Source: Azolla pinnata
Taxonomy: Eukaryota; Streptophyta; Polypodiopsida; Salviniales; Salviniaceae
Length of the DNA stretch: 64,000 nucleotides
Assembly: GCA_037176905.1 (NCBI GenBank)
Contig: JBBBWG010010445.1
Span: 1 to 64,000, forward strand
Reading direction: 5' to 3'
Positions 21,105-33,300 of the stretch are shown here, piece by piece. A program made the translations under genes and the position numbers. Under the pieces are notes generated by a model, which saw only the letters and a program-made list of their open reading frames with translations, searched no databases and had not been told where the DNA came from. Numbering within the stretch: position 1 is the first letter of the stretch; each line of letters begins with the position of its first letter.

Positions 21105-22451
21105 CACTACTACTAGAAATCCGCTGATCTCGTCGTGCTAGCACTGATCCCGCCACATGTGGGTCTCGATCTGATTCTGATCACATCGATCCCATTCATT
21201 GGTCAGCATACAATGCAATCGATCACAGAAGGTTATGGATTGTATCTGATCAGCCCATCATCAGATTCATCCGATTATGACTATATCTTAAATGAGCCCA
21301 TCATCGTATAATTCATCCGACGATGATTGTATCTAATTAGCCCATCATCATATACTTCATCCGATGAAGATTGTATCTAATTAGCCCATCATCATATAAT
21401 TCATCCGATTATGATTGTATCTAATTAGCCCATCATCATTTAATTTATCCGATTATGATTGTATCTAATTAGCCCATCATCATATAATTCATCCGATCAT
21501 GATTGTATCTAATTAGCCCATCATCATATAATTCATCCGATTATGATTGTATCTAATTAGCCCATCATCATATAATTCATCCGACTATGATTTTATCTAA
21601 TTAACCCATCATTATATTCATCCGGTTGTGATTATATAGATTCTAGTTATAAACCATGATCATCCACTCTCTCATTTACCTGTAGTACTGAAGATTATCG
21701 CAGGTTTGCTCCATTGACAGGATTTAGCGCTCATAGAGCTGCCAGGGGAATGATCATTGAATGATCTTGTACTAGGTGCCCTTATACCTGGAGCATAAAT
21801 AGGGTAATTAGTAGCTCTACTTTGCACATCATGAGCAGTCTCGTGGATATAATGATCACTGATCATCAAGGGCTTTACAAGATTCCCCCTCCTGCAGTAC
21901 TTGATCGCATGATAGTCATCACTAATGATCTTACTGCTGCTATAATTATAATTAGGATGATTATATCGCGATGGTACCTTCGTCTTCTGATTGATGCAAT
22001 CTGATGATCCCTTCTTCTTATAGCTGCTAATCTTAGTACTCTTGTTGCTACCGGCGCTGCTGCTGCTGTGCTCTAATTGCTTGAAGAGCAAAGGCCATAT
22101 CTGTCTAGTACTGTTGAGCTTGGAATAATGATCGTATTTGCTGCTGGGCGGCAATCTATTCATGGTGGAACCAGGATTAGGGCTACTAGATTTGATGGGC
22201 TTAGTTGGCTTGGAAGGAGGAGAGTTAGGGTTAGCTTCAGGTTTGGCTTTAGGGTTAGGGTTAGGGTTGCGATGGCTACCGTGAATCATTTTCAATGATT
22301 TCATTGGAACGGAGCAACCGCATGATGAAGCAGAAACAATATGATTAGGGTAAGCCGCAGCATATTGAGCATGATCAGGTGCCCTAATGCCATGTCTGTG
22401 ATCAGTACTAGATCTCCTGTTTCTGGTATTAGTACTGCCTCTGCGCTCCAT
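20313..22451 (-). CDS. Possible two-exon orphan gene, 501 aa, unknown function
   Basis: I do not recognise this protein. Two long minus-strand frames are joined by consensus splice sites in matching phase: exon 1 22451-21680 (ATG at 22451, donor ACAG/GTAAAT) and exon 2 21046-20313 (acceptor GTGTCAG). Exon 1 encodes a basic, Ser/Pro/Asn-rich 257-residue segment with an NPNPNPKAKPEANPN stretch derived from TTAGGG-like DNA. Exon 2 opens with a likely membrane helix (IIWVSAAAAAALMVAI) followed by an acidic run (VDDDDQDDEDGDDLEQDQ), Ser/Pro repeats and a Gly run. The 633-bp intron holds a 44-bp minisatellite and an AGT microsatellite. The coding sequence is rich in the same GATC, CATCAT and ATTA words as the surrounding repeats, so it could be chance open frames in repetitive DNA. 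A young, lineage-specific gene is the alternative. Confidence 0.3.
21070..21117 (+). repeat. AGT microsatellite with terminal palindrome
   Basis: About eleven AGT units followed by CACTACTACTAG, so the right end is an inverted repeat (TAGTAGTAG / CTACTACTA) able to form a hairpin. It lies in the putative intron just upstream of the proposed acceptor of the orphan gene. Confidence 0.85.
21237..21625 (+). repeat. 44-bp tandem minisatellite, about nine copies
   Basis: The unit carries ATTGTATCTAATTAGCCCAT followed by CATCATATAATTCATCCGAT and TATG. Starts recur every 44 bp (for example 21326, 21370, 21414, 21458, 21502, 21546, 21590). Central copies are nearly identical and outer copies are decayed, the usual sign of expansion from the middle. 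The array sits in the putative intron of the orphan gene. Confidence 0.9.
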
Positions 22452-25130
22452 ACTTCCTATGAATTCACAGTCTTAGATCTGCAGCTCAATGATCATGAAC
22501 TGCCCTGGAGAATTACCCAATTATATGATCTGATTCAAGATGCCATCACCGACTAGTCTGATCACAATCTCTTGAACTAGATCTGATTATTTGATCTGAA
22601 GAGATGCGATCCGCCGACGAATCCGATCACAATCTCTTCAACCAATCTGATTTGTGAAAGACTGCAAGCAAACCAAACTGATTAACGCAAAAGAAATTAA
22701 AAACACACCAAATCGGTGGTTTGTGTTTTACTGCATTGAGATCAGTAGAAAGTTTCTGCGATGCTGCGGATGAATATAATCAAATTCGTGGGCGGAGAGA
22801 GAGGAACCCTAATGGAGCGACCGCAGAGAGATTGAAGAAGGAGTGATCCGAGCAGATCATACAAGGAAAACAGAGAGATTGATGAAGGAATTATGAATCG
22901 AAGAAGAAGGAATCAGAGCACAGATTATATAAGGAAAACAGAGCCCTGGAGAAGATCTATGTGGGCTGATTCTAATTCTGATAGGGCAAATTATAGGCCA
23001 GCGATTATGATTATATGTAGCTCTAAATGATGATCCATGATTATAGTATGTTTCTTTTTGTACACTGATCATCATCATCACCAATCAATCCACAGAGAAA
23101 GAGTCCAGATCTATAAATAACAAGAATCAGAGGCAGAAGAAACACGAGCACAAAAAAAGGAGAAAAAACAAAAGACAAATATCAAATCTTTCTATTTTGT
23201 CTATTGCCTTTCAATTATATGTAATGTATATGTATATAATCTGGATTTCAATTCCCATCTTCTGTTTTCTTCTCTTTTCTTTTTCTCTGGCTCGCGTTTT
23301 ATTTCATTTTATTTGTTGTTTAATTTTGCCCAAATTCCTCTAATTTTCCTCCAATTGATATACAGATTCTTCGCTTCCAAATACCATTTCAAAACCACTT
23401 CCTTCAATTTCGTGAAGGGTAAGTGTTCGTGACTCGTGAGGTTTTGGCTAAATTGATGGAGGTTTTTTTTTTCCGTGCTCTTCTGTGTACTTTCTTGAAG
23501 AAATCTGCACTGCTAGATTTAGTAGCAGCTGACATAGGTATATAGATAGATTCATATCTAACCTATCTATCTATTTTATATATTGTATTATACCTGGTAT
23601 CTTCGACTACTATTTTGGATGCAATTACGTTTTGACGCCCACAAGTTTTGAAAATTTTCTCATTTGACGCCTATTATCGATCGACTGATTGATCGATGGA
23701 TCAATAGAGTAACTAAATTGCTAATCAAAATCCTGAACCCTAGTTCTATGATTTATCCCATATGATTCGATTTGGGCTGCAATTTTGACGGGCTCGTGCT
23801 CAACTTCAAAGTGCGATTTCGTGGTACTTTTGTCTAAATTTATTTGGTATCGATTCCATTGCTTTGATTACTAGTTAAAAGGATTACGATTCGATTAGCT
23901 CTCTGGTTTGATGAATCGATTTATTGAAACTAGGGCGTCAAATGGAAAATCATTGTTTCAATTTTTTGTGGTCGCCAAACTAAAATTGTTGGGCTTCAAA
24001 TAGTAGCAAATTTGAGACAATTTTGGACGTTTATCCCTGAATTTTTTCCCCTCTCTACACATTTGTACAAGGAATTCGAGGACCTTTTCAACTGAATCTT
24101 GTTGGCATATTAAACAACCTCAAACACTGTAACAGACATTCACAATTTCATTCATTCATAAAACCAAGAGAAGTATTGCTGCTATCTGTATATGTACATG
24201 AACACAAGCATTTATGAAATATGACCATTTCCATGCTTTCAGTGCATGAAGGAAAGAAAGGCAATCAATCGGGCCGACAAGCTTGTCGAGTCCTTCCCAT
24301 AACTGTCACAGATTTTTACTCTTATATCTACTTTCCAATTGTTGAATCCTGGGAGGCCTAAGACTCTCATTTGCCTCTTTTCCAATCCATATATACAGTT
24401 ATACTGAGATACTGCCAAAACACATATGCAGTGCTCCATGATGCGATTGTGTATTGGGCAGCTTTAGAGACTTGCCTTCGCCCTTACCAAATCAAGGATG
24501 GAAAATCAGAGACAAAACTAGTTAGTTAGCCTCATTATTTGAGAAAAAGAAACCCATGGCAATGAAAGGCCAGTCTCAATAGCTCAAAAACGTTTTGAAC
24601 ACATAAATAACATTGGATGCCCTTCTAAACTATCCCACCAAATTTACTACATACCTGTTTTTATTTCAGGAATGTTATGGTACCATCATCTCCAAATAGA
24701 ATAGCTTGTATAGTTCAATTCTACCAACTACGAGAGTTCAACGATCAGTAAACCCCAACATGAACAAGAATTACTCTTAACATGCCTACATCCACTGAAA
24801 ACTTAGTGAAGGCATAAACTACTAACAGGCAAAGATACTCTTATCCATAACATCACCAGCTTTATGAACATTACTTTAATACGCATGTACATATTCTTGT
24901 ATCAGTTTAAGACATCCCCTATATTTACAAGGGGCGAAACCTAGATAGCAATCAGGTGGGCATGCTTCACCTTGTGGCCCACCAAGTGAATTGCATATGT
25001 ATTGAATCCATTGGGATTCACTACAAAGTATAGAACTCTAGTCTATTGAGACCCTGGATATGTACCTAAACCTCTGTACTTACGTACAGACAACAACATT
25101 AGGCCATCGATATCATATGGTAGGTGTATC
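22452..25130. other. AT-rich spacer between the orphan gene and the hydrolase 3' end
   Basis: No coding exon seen. Near 22834-22950 two roughly 65-bp units repeat GAAGAAGGA...CAGATYATAYAAGGAAAACAGAG; the second contains a TTATATAA box (about 22926-22933) that could serve the minus-strand orphan gene. From 23600 to 24050 the text has intergenic AT-rich sequence with repeated GACGCC/GGCGTC words (23634, 23665, 23934), possibly an old decayed repeat with no ends that I can define. From about 24100 the sequence probably includes the hydrolase 3' flank. Confidence 0.4.
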
Positions 25131-28100
25131 CTAGCCTCTCAACGGCGATTCAAACTCGCTTTTCTCACTGGAATAAACTGCTTTTTCATGTATAACCTCC
25201 AACAGAAGTGTCAGAAGTGCCTCACACATTTGTGGTGCATCAGAGGTCTTAACATCCTTCCGTGATTGGGAATACACCATCCAACCATGGTCGAGCTTTC
25301 TATCGGGCCGAACAACAATTGAACCAGGGATCTCGGCATCATCACGAACCACCAGACCATCACTTTTCACTCCATACCTCAGCTCCAAATGGAAAGCTGA
25401 AATAGCCATGGCACCTGCAAGAGGTGCAATGACTCTTAATGTGGGTGGGGTCATTGTCTTTGGCTCAGGAATGTCGTCCTCCACTCCATTCATGGGTAGT
25501 AACCAGGGAAGCTCAGCATGTGCAATGTGTGACATTGTTGATAAGACCTCGGGTGCAATACTGACTTCAGTGTGAAAAGAAACGGTTGGAAAGTCAGGTG
25601 GCAATGGATTAGCAGCAATGAATTCCCGCCTCTTGGCATATGTCAAGTCTTCTAGAGAGGTAATGTCACCCTGGAATAAAACACTATTATTTGAAAAAAG
25701 GTTGAAATTTCCAAGAAAAGTATATGAATGCTGGTTGGAAACTCAGAATCCTAAGGCTCAAAAGAAAGAAAGAAAGAACGAAAGGATAAGAAGTTACCTG
25801 CACAGCTCAAAAAAGACAGGGATATCATAACTTAGAATAGAATCGAAACCTTAAATCCTAGACTATAAAATCCAAAGGAGAAGTACATTGATATTTACCC
25901 AATACCCATGCATGACCCAGCATTCTCACAAATTAAAGAACTGCTTTCTAGACCCTAGAACCCTGAGTCAGAAAAGAAAGAATGACCAGTAACCAATTTG
26001 TATGTTTAACCCTATAAGCATCAGAGTATCAGGATTTTAAGAACTCTTCACTATAAATATTGCGCCAAATCCTCACCTGTACTTCTAACCTAAACCTTAA
26101 AATGAACTGAGAACCCTAAGATCTTCTCACCTTCACTATCTTGCAGATCAATAATTCCATGATGCGCCGGGTCTCTGCATCACCGATCTGGCCCTCCCGG
26201 AGTATGTCAGAGGCGATTGGGCTTCCACCATATGGAGATTGAATGGCAACTAGGCCACCGACTTTTTCCTTCAGCTCTGACCAATAGAGGGAAACTGCAG
26301 CAGAAGCATCAACCCCACCTTTACTGTGTCCGAGAAGTACCACACGTTTCCCACAACCCCAGTACAGCTCTTCGATATAATTCTTTAATACAAGGGCATT
26401 CGTCTCTACAGATGCCTGCCAATTTCAAACTTGAAACTTCATAAGTAACGAGAATTTAAGCATTTTTTAATTTACAGGATCCATGACTAGTGATATTGAA
26501 ACTTTAAACAAGAACCTGCACTATTACGTGATAAACCAATGAATGAAAATTATAACCACCCACAACGATCCAAGTTCCTGCCATTCTGACAGTGCTCGGT
26601 GAAATATGACATGGAGCTCACCTCGCTATGAATTTTCGCAATATGGCATGTCAGTCCTAATTTTGAAAAGTACTTTTTTGTGTCGACGAAGTATAGTGGA
26701 CTATGATTACTGAATAGACCTGCCATAGAGGCTTTCATATCATTAGTCGGTACAGAACCACATATGTAAGCATTGCTAAGGAATAGTTTTCACCTGGGAT
26801 CAAAAGGTATACAAAGTTATGTGGCAACCTGTGAACACCAGCACTGAAATGGAAAACAATCAACTCAATGCATACACACTCAAATACAATACAAACTAAA
26901 AGAAGTTTACCTAACTAAATCTAAGAGCTCCACGAATCTATCTGTCCTATCTTCAACGGGAGGTAAGCCACACACTCGCTGAAGCCAACCAATATCATCT
27001 GCAGAGCCCCGTAGAGTGTATTGAACTCGTTCAACGAACCTTGAACAAAAAAAGAAAAGAAAAAGTGTAGGCTAGATGAGAGCCCATCTATTCTAGTAAT
27101 CTTTTACATTTTCAAATAAACCAATCAGTAGCATCTTGAATGCTTCCACCCATGGTAGATGATGTGGTTGCTATACCATGTACATATTACGCATCCTGCA
27201 TGTAAGTGCATAAATATGCCCTAATTCTCGTATACTTGTAGTACGCATGAGTAACAAAAAGAAAGAGATTAACATTTTAAGAATTTATCAATGATCAGGA
27301 ATGTCTTCCAGAATCTGTTATTTGTATTGCAAACCTCTGATGTGAGATATTCCGCTATTATCTTATAGATCTAGGCATAAGAGGGAAAATGTTCGCATGG
27401 CCTGCCTTTTTATTGGCCCAAACATAATATGCTGTTTCACTGACGATAAAAGATACCTTTGGATTTGAGTGCTTTTTTCCAAAAGACGATTTTGCCATGA
27501 CCTCAACAAAGAGTAACCCACTTGGTGCGCATAAGCCACGGGATAAAATAACCTGCATACTGGAAATTCAGAATTTGTATTTTCTTCTTAAGTTTCAGTT
27601 ACAAATCGATCTCATCAAGACAAACCCTTGCAAAAGAGATGATGCCATGTCCACTTTGCAAAATCGACCAGAAATTACTCTGACATGCAATAGGTTCACA
27701 ATGAGCACCTGCCCCAGATAAATAGCAGTGTTGATACTTTTCTGATCAATCCTATCCTCCTGCAAGTAAAAGCAAACATCAATGCGGACATCAAGAATGG
27801 CACTTCATCAGCGAGTGAGTTTTAATTTTTAATCAGAGTTCTAAGAGTTGGGTGTATAGTTATTTATTTTCTTATTTATTTATATGTGAGTATAAATGTT
27901 TGCATGCGTATATACAACTATAAAAATATACAAATGCGTGTGTATGCTTGTTTATATGTATTTTATGTGTATATATAAACGTACGCTATATATATGTATA
28001 GCTCTCTTTATATATACAAAATGTATACATAGATATGATATACATTTTGGCCATTCCTAGAAGAAAATGCCACACAAAATTGCTACTCGAGCAAATGCTT

Positions 28101-28821
28101 TGGAAGGTATAGTCAAACTGCACCCCAAGCATCCATTTCGACTTACGTAAATGTAAGAAGAAATCTCTCCGATTTCCACAAACCACAATGGGTTTATATC
28201 AAAATCTTCTGGATTTTCATCGGCAAGTAGATTTTGGGTCCGATTCCAATATGATACAGCCGGCCTATTTAAAAAAGCTTGTGCTCTGCAGAGACATCGT
28301 CATAGCATAAAACAATAGATGGTCCCCAGAAGCCCAAAAACTTCTTTGCAGATTCAATAACGGATTTATTTAATGAAACCCCTGCACGTTCATTTATTTA
28401 CGTAGAGAAATCCAGGATTTTAGGATTTTACTTTACTTTTTGCATCAAATCCTTTAAGAAGTGGTTTCCTTTCAACCGCTATAACAGGTGAGTTTTGCAA
28501 GATCCGTGCCCATCTCCAGTGTCAGAGGAGATATTATGACGATTAATCTACACACAAACACGCACACACAACGCACAGATCACGTGTTTTATGCGCATGG
28601 GGTGTGTGTGTGTGTATCTACGCGCGCGCGGATGCAAACATCGTTCGATCTAGACAAATATACGTGCATATATGTAACCGATGTACAACAGTAGCCAACC
28701 AACCCAACAGATTTAAGGAGAAAAAACAAAAAAGGAATAACAGAAAGACGGATCAAGAAGGGAAGAATGAATACCTGGATTCGAGAGCTATATTGAAAGC
28801 TAATATACTCGAAAAGACTCT
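25131..28821 (-). CDS. Plant alpha/beta-hydrolase (lipase/esterase-like), 5' end unresolved
   Basis: Exons on the minus strand: 28821-28775, 28285-28147, 27759-27709, 27552-27457, 27370-27335 (tentative), 27039-26911, 26828-26794, 26719-26622, 26415-26131 and 25670-25131 (stop at 25131). They give about 485 residues. The catalytic set is visible: nucleophile Ser in LLGHSKGGVD, a candidate Asp in SDGLVVRDDAE and His in KLDHGWMVY. Other family landmarks are LRGSADDIGWLQRV, GLPPVEDRTDRFVELLD, FSKLGLTCHIAKIHSE and SPYGGSPIASDILREGQI. The family is a plant hydrolase group without a well-defined substrate. All junctions keep phase except between the tentative 36-base exon and the 27039 exon, which is off by one base. 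No ATG exists in frame in the first exon, so at least one 5' exon remains to be found upstream of 28821. The gene is divergent from the VPS9 gene. Confidence 0.85.
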
Positions 28822-29101
28822 CTGCAGCTCATGTAAGGAGGCGAAGGAGAATGGGAGAGTGGAAAGAGGCAGAGAAGGAGGAGAGAAGAAGAGGGCGACA
28901 CGATCAAACTCTGATACCCGCTCTCTATTTCCAGGAATGAAGACAAAGGGACTTGTGATAAGATCAGAAGACTCTTGGGCGATTGATTGTTCAAGCCTTC
29001 CTTCCTTGTTTTCCTGATCTTTCAAAAGGTTTTTCCTTCAAATCTCCTCCTTCAATCTTGCTTCCAAAGAGGATCAATCTGCGCATTCAATCGATCGCTC
29101 G

Positions 29102-29220
29102 ATGCGATTCGGAAGCTTTGTTTGCACATTCTACGTGTTTGATCGCCGATGCGATTCGGAAGCTTTGCCCATAACGTTGTACGCGTTCGATCGTCGATGC
29201 AAAGATTCGGAAGCTTTCGT
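29102..29220 (+). repeat. Tandem repeat of 47-48 bp, two and a half copies
   Basis: Copies begin at 29102, 29149 and 29197 with ATGCGATTCGGAAGCTTTG or a variant (the third reads ATGCAAAGATTCGGAAGCTTT). Copies 1 and 2 continue into TACG(T/C)GTTYGATCG. The GGAAGCTTTC core is near-palindromic. Located in the divergent region upstream of the hydrolase. Confidence 0.75.
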
Positions 29221-29679
29221 GAAGCGAGCATACATCTCGTACATTCGTCTGCAGCAGCTCGACGATCATGTTGCTTCGTTAAACACATCTGTGATCTGGG
29301 TATAGCTCGATTCGGCGACAGAATTTCCTTTGGCTTCTCCTTTTTTGTCTGAATCCGGAGCACGGTGCAAAGCGCCTCTGCTGGTGTTGTTCTCCGCGTG
29401 AACAGCTTCGAAGCAAGCCTCGTTGATCCCGTTGCCTAGCCCTGCGTAGCCCTGCTATAGGGAAACTCGTCGGTGCAAGCAAAACGTGCAAAATTTCTAA
29501 GGGTGGCGGGGTGTGTATCACATAACTTGCTCGGGCAAAAGAGAAAGTGGCCAAGACACGAGTTACGAAACACCGATCTCCTCGTCGCTCTTAACATCGG
29601 CCGAGGTCAGTAACGACGACATGGTCGTGGCGAAGGTCAAGGGCAACAAGAAACCGTTAAACAGCCAAACTCGACGACA

Positions 29680-30165
29680 ATGCTAACGGTCAAAGTCAAC
29701 CATGACGTAATGGTCAAGGTCGATGACAGTGTCATCGTGCAAGGTCGAGAACAGTGCCATGGTCGTGGTCAAGATCGAGGACAATGCCATGGTCAAGGTC
29801 AATAAGATGTAATGGTCAATGTCAATTATCTTTGTAAAGGTCAAGCTAAAGGCTAAGGTCAAGCTCAGGGTCAAGCTCAAGGTCAAGGTCAAGGGTCAAG
29901 CTGAAGGTCAAAGTCAAAGTCACGGTCAAGGTCAAGGTGAAGGTCAATGTCAAGATCACGGTCAAGGTCAAGATGAAGGTCAATGTCAATGTAAAGGTCA
30001 AGCTGAAGGCCAAGGCCAAGGTCAAAGTCAGAAGCCAAATGTCAAGGTCAAGGTCAAAGTCAAGGTCAATGTCAAGTTCAAGGTCAAGGGTAAGGTCAAG
30101 GTCAAGAACAAGATAAAAGGTCAAGTCAAGATCAAGGTCAAGGTCAAGATCACGGTCAGCATGAA
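29680..30165 (+). repeat. GGTCAA hexamer array (about 30 W-box matches) in a divergent promoter
   Basis: Almost 500 bp built from AAGGTC-type hexamers with variants (AAAGTC, AATGTC, AAGATC, AAGCTC). By hand count about 30 exact GGTCAA words occur, which on the other strand read TTGACC, the W-box bound by WRKY transcription factors. Many further GTCAA words retain the TTGAC core. Density is greatest from about 29830 to 30165, ending some 180 bases before the VPS9 start codon. Left of 29830 the array is decayed, with CATGGTC and GAGGACA spacers. Confidence 0.9.
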
Positions 30166-30243
30166 CATCTTTTGTTAAGGTCCAATTCTTGAGAAGTGGT
30201 CACAAAAGAATGTCTTTTGTTCGTTCTTCGTATTTGGGCGATT

Positions 30244-30279
30244 TTCTCTCTCTCTCTCTGTCTCTGTCTCTGTCTCTGT
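30244..30279 (+). repeat. CT/CTGT pyrimidine tract in the VPS9 leader
   Basis: CT units followed by four TCTGTC-type units, about 65 bases upstream of the VPS9 start codon. A pyrimidine-rich leader is typical of plant 5' UTRs and recurs at other genes here. Confidence 0.8.
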
Positions 30280-30341
30280 AGCTCGCGTGTTTCTGGCCCC
30301 CCTTCCTGGTTGTTTCTTCGCCATCTTCTTCCCCTCCAGCT

Positions 30342-33300
30342 ATGGAATTTCACGACTTCATGGATCGTATGAAGAATCCAGCTGCCCTTGACCTTGTTCG
30401 CTCCATTCGCAGGTACTTGTCATCGTCATCGTCGTCATCATCTCCCTCTTTCGGTGTTTGCTTTCTAGAGATCTTCTATTAAAGTACGGCATAAGCGGTC
30501 AGTCGAAGCTCCGGAAGTAAGGGGAAATGGGTCGGACTGATTTTTAGAAAATAGATCTGTAGAAGCAGGGTTCGAGATGGTCGTCTCTCGGAAGATTCGT
30601 GGCCTTTTTGCGACTGGCTTTGATATTGACCAGCGTTTCATCTTATGGCCAATCTTCCCATCGACAATGTTCGTCTTTCGGGAATTAAGTGCATATTTTT
30701 ACGAGCAATTTCAACGGACAAAGCATCAATCGAGTAGATGCTTGCTTAAAGTGATATCTAGTCATTATATTTTCCATTCAAAGTCGAAATCCTCTCGTGT
30801 TCTGAAACATGTTGGTTTTATGGATACATGTACGTCTCTGTTTCATTGTCGTGCTTTTTGTTCAGGGGAACTTTATAATGTTCATATATGTTGATCTATT
30901 GATTGCATTCGCTGAGGTAGATGGATGTTGATAAAATGCCAATTCTTTTATTTTCTTCGCACAAGATGTTTCAATGCATGAACTAGTTTTTTGCAAGCAT
31001 GGTTGGACATCCAAATGAAGCCTCAAATTCATGCTTTCACTCATGCTAATAGACGTTAATCATGGTAAATTGCTGATGTATGTGATTCTTTTCTTGATTC
31101 ATTCATCCTTTCACAACAGTGATACTGCTTTATGCTCATCTGGAAACTCGGACGAAGCCAGGAATTTAAAGTTGTACTGACTAGATTGCTTTAAATATTT
31201 GTAGAAGCTTATATACCTCCAGTGCAACCTAGGTAGATCATTCACTTTATGGAAGTTGTAGTTCTGAATGATCTTCTTTCACTCATTGGATTTGCATTCA
31301 ATATCCGAATGGCTGTTAATGAGTCTACCTTAGGATTAAAATAAGTCTCATCTTCATATCTAGATTAATTTTGACATAGTAGGAAGTTGGGTTTAAACTG
31401 TGCATGCATCAATACGTCCTCTTTTATCATAGCCTGAGTACATGCTTCAGTTGATATTATTGTTATTCATTGGATTGATGCATTTACGGAAAACAGTTCA
31501 TTTATATTTAAACTCAAGGAAAGCAAAAGGTACACACCCATTCTTTCATATATAAAACAAAAATCTAGTTAATATATATCGAAATGAATTTGAATGTGAA
31601 ACTTTTATTTGAGATTCAAGAAGGATTTTTGTTTGGGGTTCGAAACAATGCATTGGATTAGTGAGGCTGAACCACCTTCGTGGTGACATTAGATTCATCT
31701 GTAATATATCCCAATGACCATAGAATGTTGTATGGGTAAATCAAAGTTCAATCATTTGAATGTTTGATAGAATATATCAATAATGTACATAAACTTGATT
31801 GTATATTGTGAAAGTAATTGATTGTATATGTGAATGCAGTTTCATCAATGATCTATCAAGCAAGCCTCCTCATCCAGAAAGTGACAGCAAAAGTGTGCAA
31901 GAATTTCTGACTAGCATGGAAACGACATTCAAAGAACACCCTCTCTGGGCAGGTGCAACAAATGAAGAGCTGGAAAGTGCTGGAGAGGTAGGTGCTTCGC
32001 TGTTGAATCAAACTTGCAAATGCTTACACTGACAAGCAACTGCACGAGTTAAATTGTACAACCTCTACCAGATCATGTAATAACCATCAGGGTTTTTGGA
32101 TATCAGAACTCTATTACTAGATGAAAGTGTGAGTTTGTGAAAATTGTCCTTCACAGGTAAAATGGGATCATGTTTGATGCAAAGATCCTATAAAAGTTCC
32201 CAAACGGTTTGATTTGCATCTGGCCTATTGAGAACGAAAATTGTGTAACTTGTGGCAGAGTGATCACTGTGTTTCTTGGGCTTTTATGCTACATAACAGT
32301 CTCGGTTTGTTCTATGGTGTTTGATGGTAATACATTTGAGAACATATTTAAGGTTCCATTGTAGTCTCAAGTAAGAGATACTGCATCCATGGGAGCTTGA
32401 TTGTATATTCCAATGCAATTTTTATTAGATAGGTGTCTTACAGCATGTACGTCATACCCAGATTTGATTATGTCCGCACCATGTGATAGTTTTACTATAT
32501 CCTTTAATCTTCTTTTCTAAAACTTTGATGCGAAACATTGGTACACATATCGGGGATAGAAGACAGAATTATTTGTAGTTTCGTAGTCACATCTTCCATC
32601 GTCTTCAAGCCCCCTTTTCCCAAGGTGGAAACACTATAGAACACACCATAGAGGTGTTACTCTGGAAAGAGTTAGGCCAGTTTGCCATGCAAAATGGTCC
32701 TCATCTTGGGGTTCTTGTCTATAAGTTCACAATTTATAGCAGATAAAAATGACAATTCTTCATCATAGGAAGCATTGGTCCTCTGGTCTATACTTCTGAG
32801 GTCACACCTTATTTTTTGTTCTTATATCAGTTCCCATCCTATTAGTGATGCGTAACAATTTTCTATTTCCTACGTTTGAAATAAAAATCTCATCTGTTGT
32901 AGGTTATGCTATAAATGGTCCATGGATCTGTTCTACAAAGCACCAAGTTCCATGCATTACATTTTACTGCACCTGGCATTACTCTTTCCTCAATAAGTTT
33001 CCTATATGTAGGGATTGGAGAAATACTTGATGATTAAACTCTACCCAAGGACATTTGCTGCAGTTCCTGAAGAAGTTGAACATGATCAGAGAGTATATGA
33101 GAAGGTGCAATTGCTACAGCAGTTTGTAAGGCCAGAACATCTTGATATACCGCCCAAGTTCCGGAATGAAACATCGTGGCTTGTAAGAGCATCCTGTACT
33201 AGTTATAATGCAAGAAACCATTTATAAATTTAAAAATTTCATTCCTCTTTCTCATTCATGGCAGTGGTTTTCTCGAATATATGTGGTTGGTTCCTCCAGC

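Larger units (their letters stand above)
28822..30341. other. Divergent region between the hydrolase and VPS9 genes
   Basis: The hydrolase 5' exon(s), a 47-bp tandem repeat (29102-29220), the W-box-rich array (29680-30165) and the VPS9 leader share this 1.5 kb. A TG run (about 28601-28615) and a CG run (28621-28630) lie further in, within the first long hydrolase intron. A CT/TCTGTC tract (30244-30279) precedes the VPS9 start by about 65 bases. Open frames through the array are repeats and not credible proteins. Confidence 0.6.

Noticed and set aside
21672-22451. Human-type TTAGGG telomeric repeat near 22241-22270
   Set aside because: Only three TTAGGG hexamers appear, next to a normal TTTAGGG. 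This is better read as a decayed plant telo-box cluster within the candidate orphan exon.
29819-30178. Plus- and minus-strand frames of KVKVKV or LTLTLT type across the hexamer array
   Set aside because: A 6-bp repeat keeps every frame open without stops; the products are pure repeats and unlikely to be proteins.
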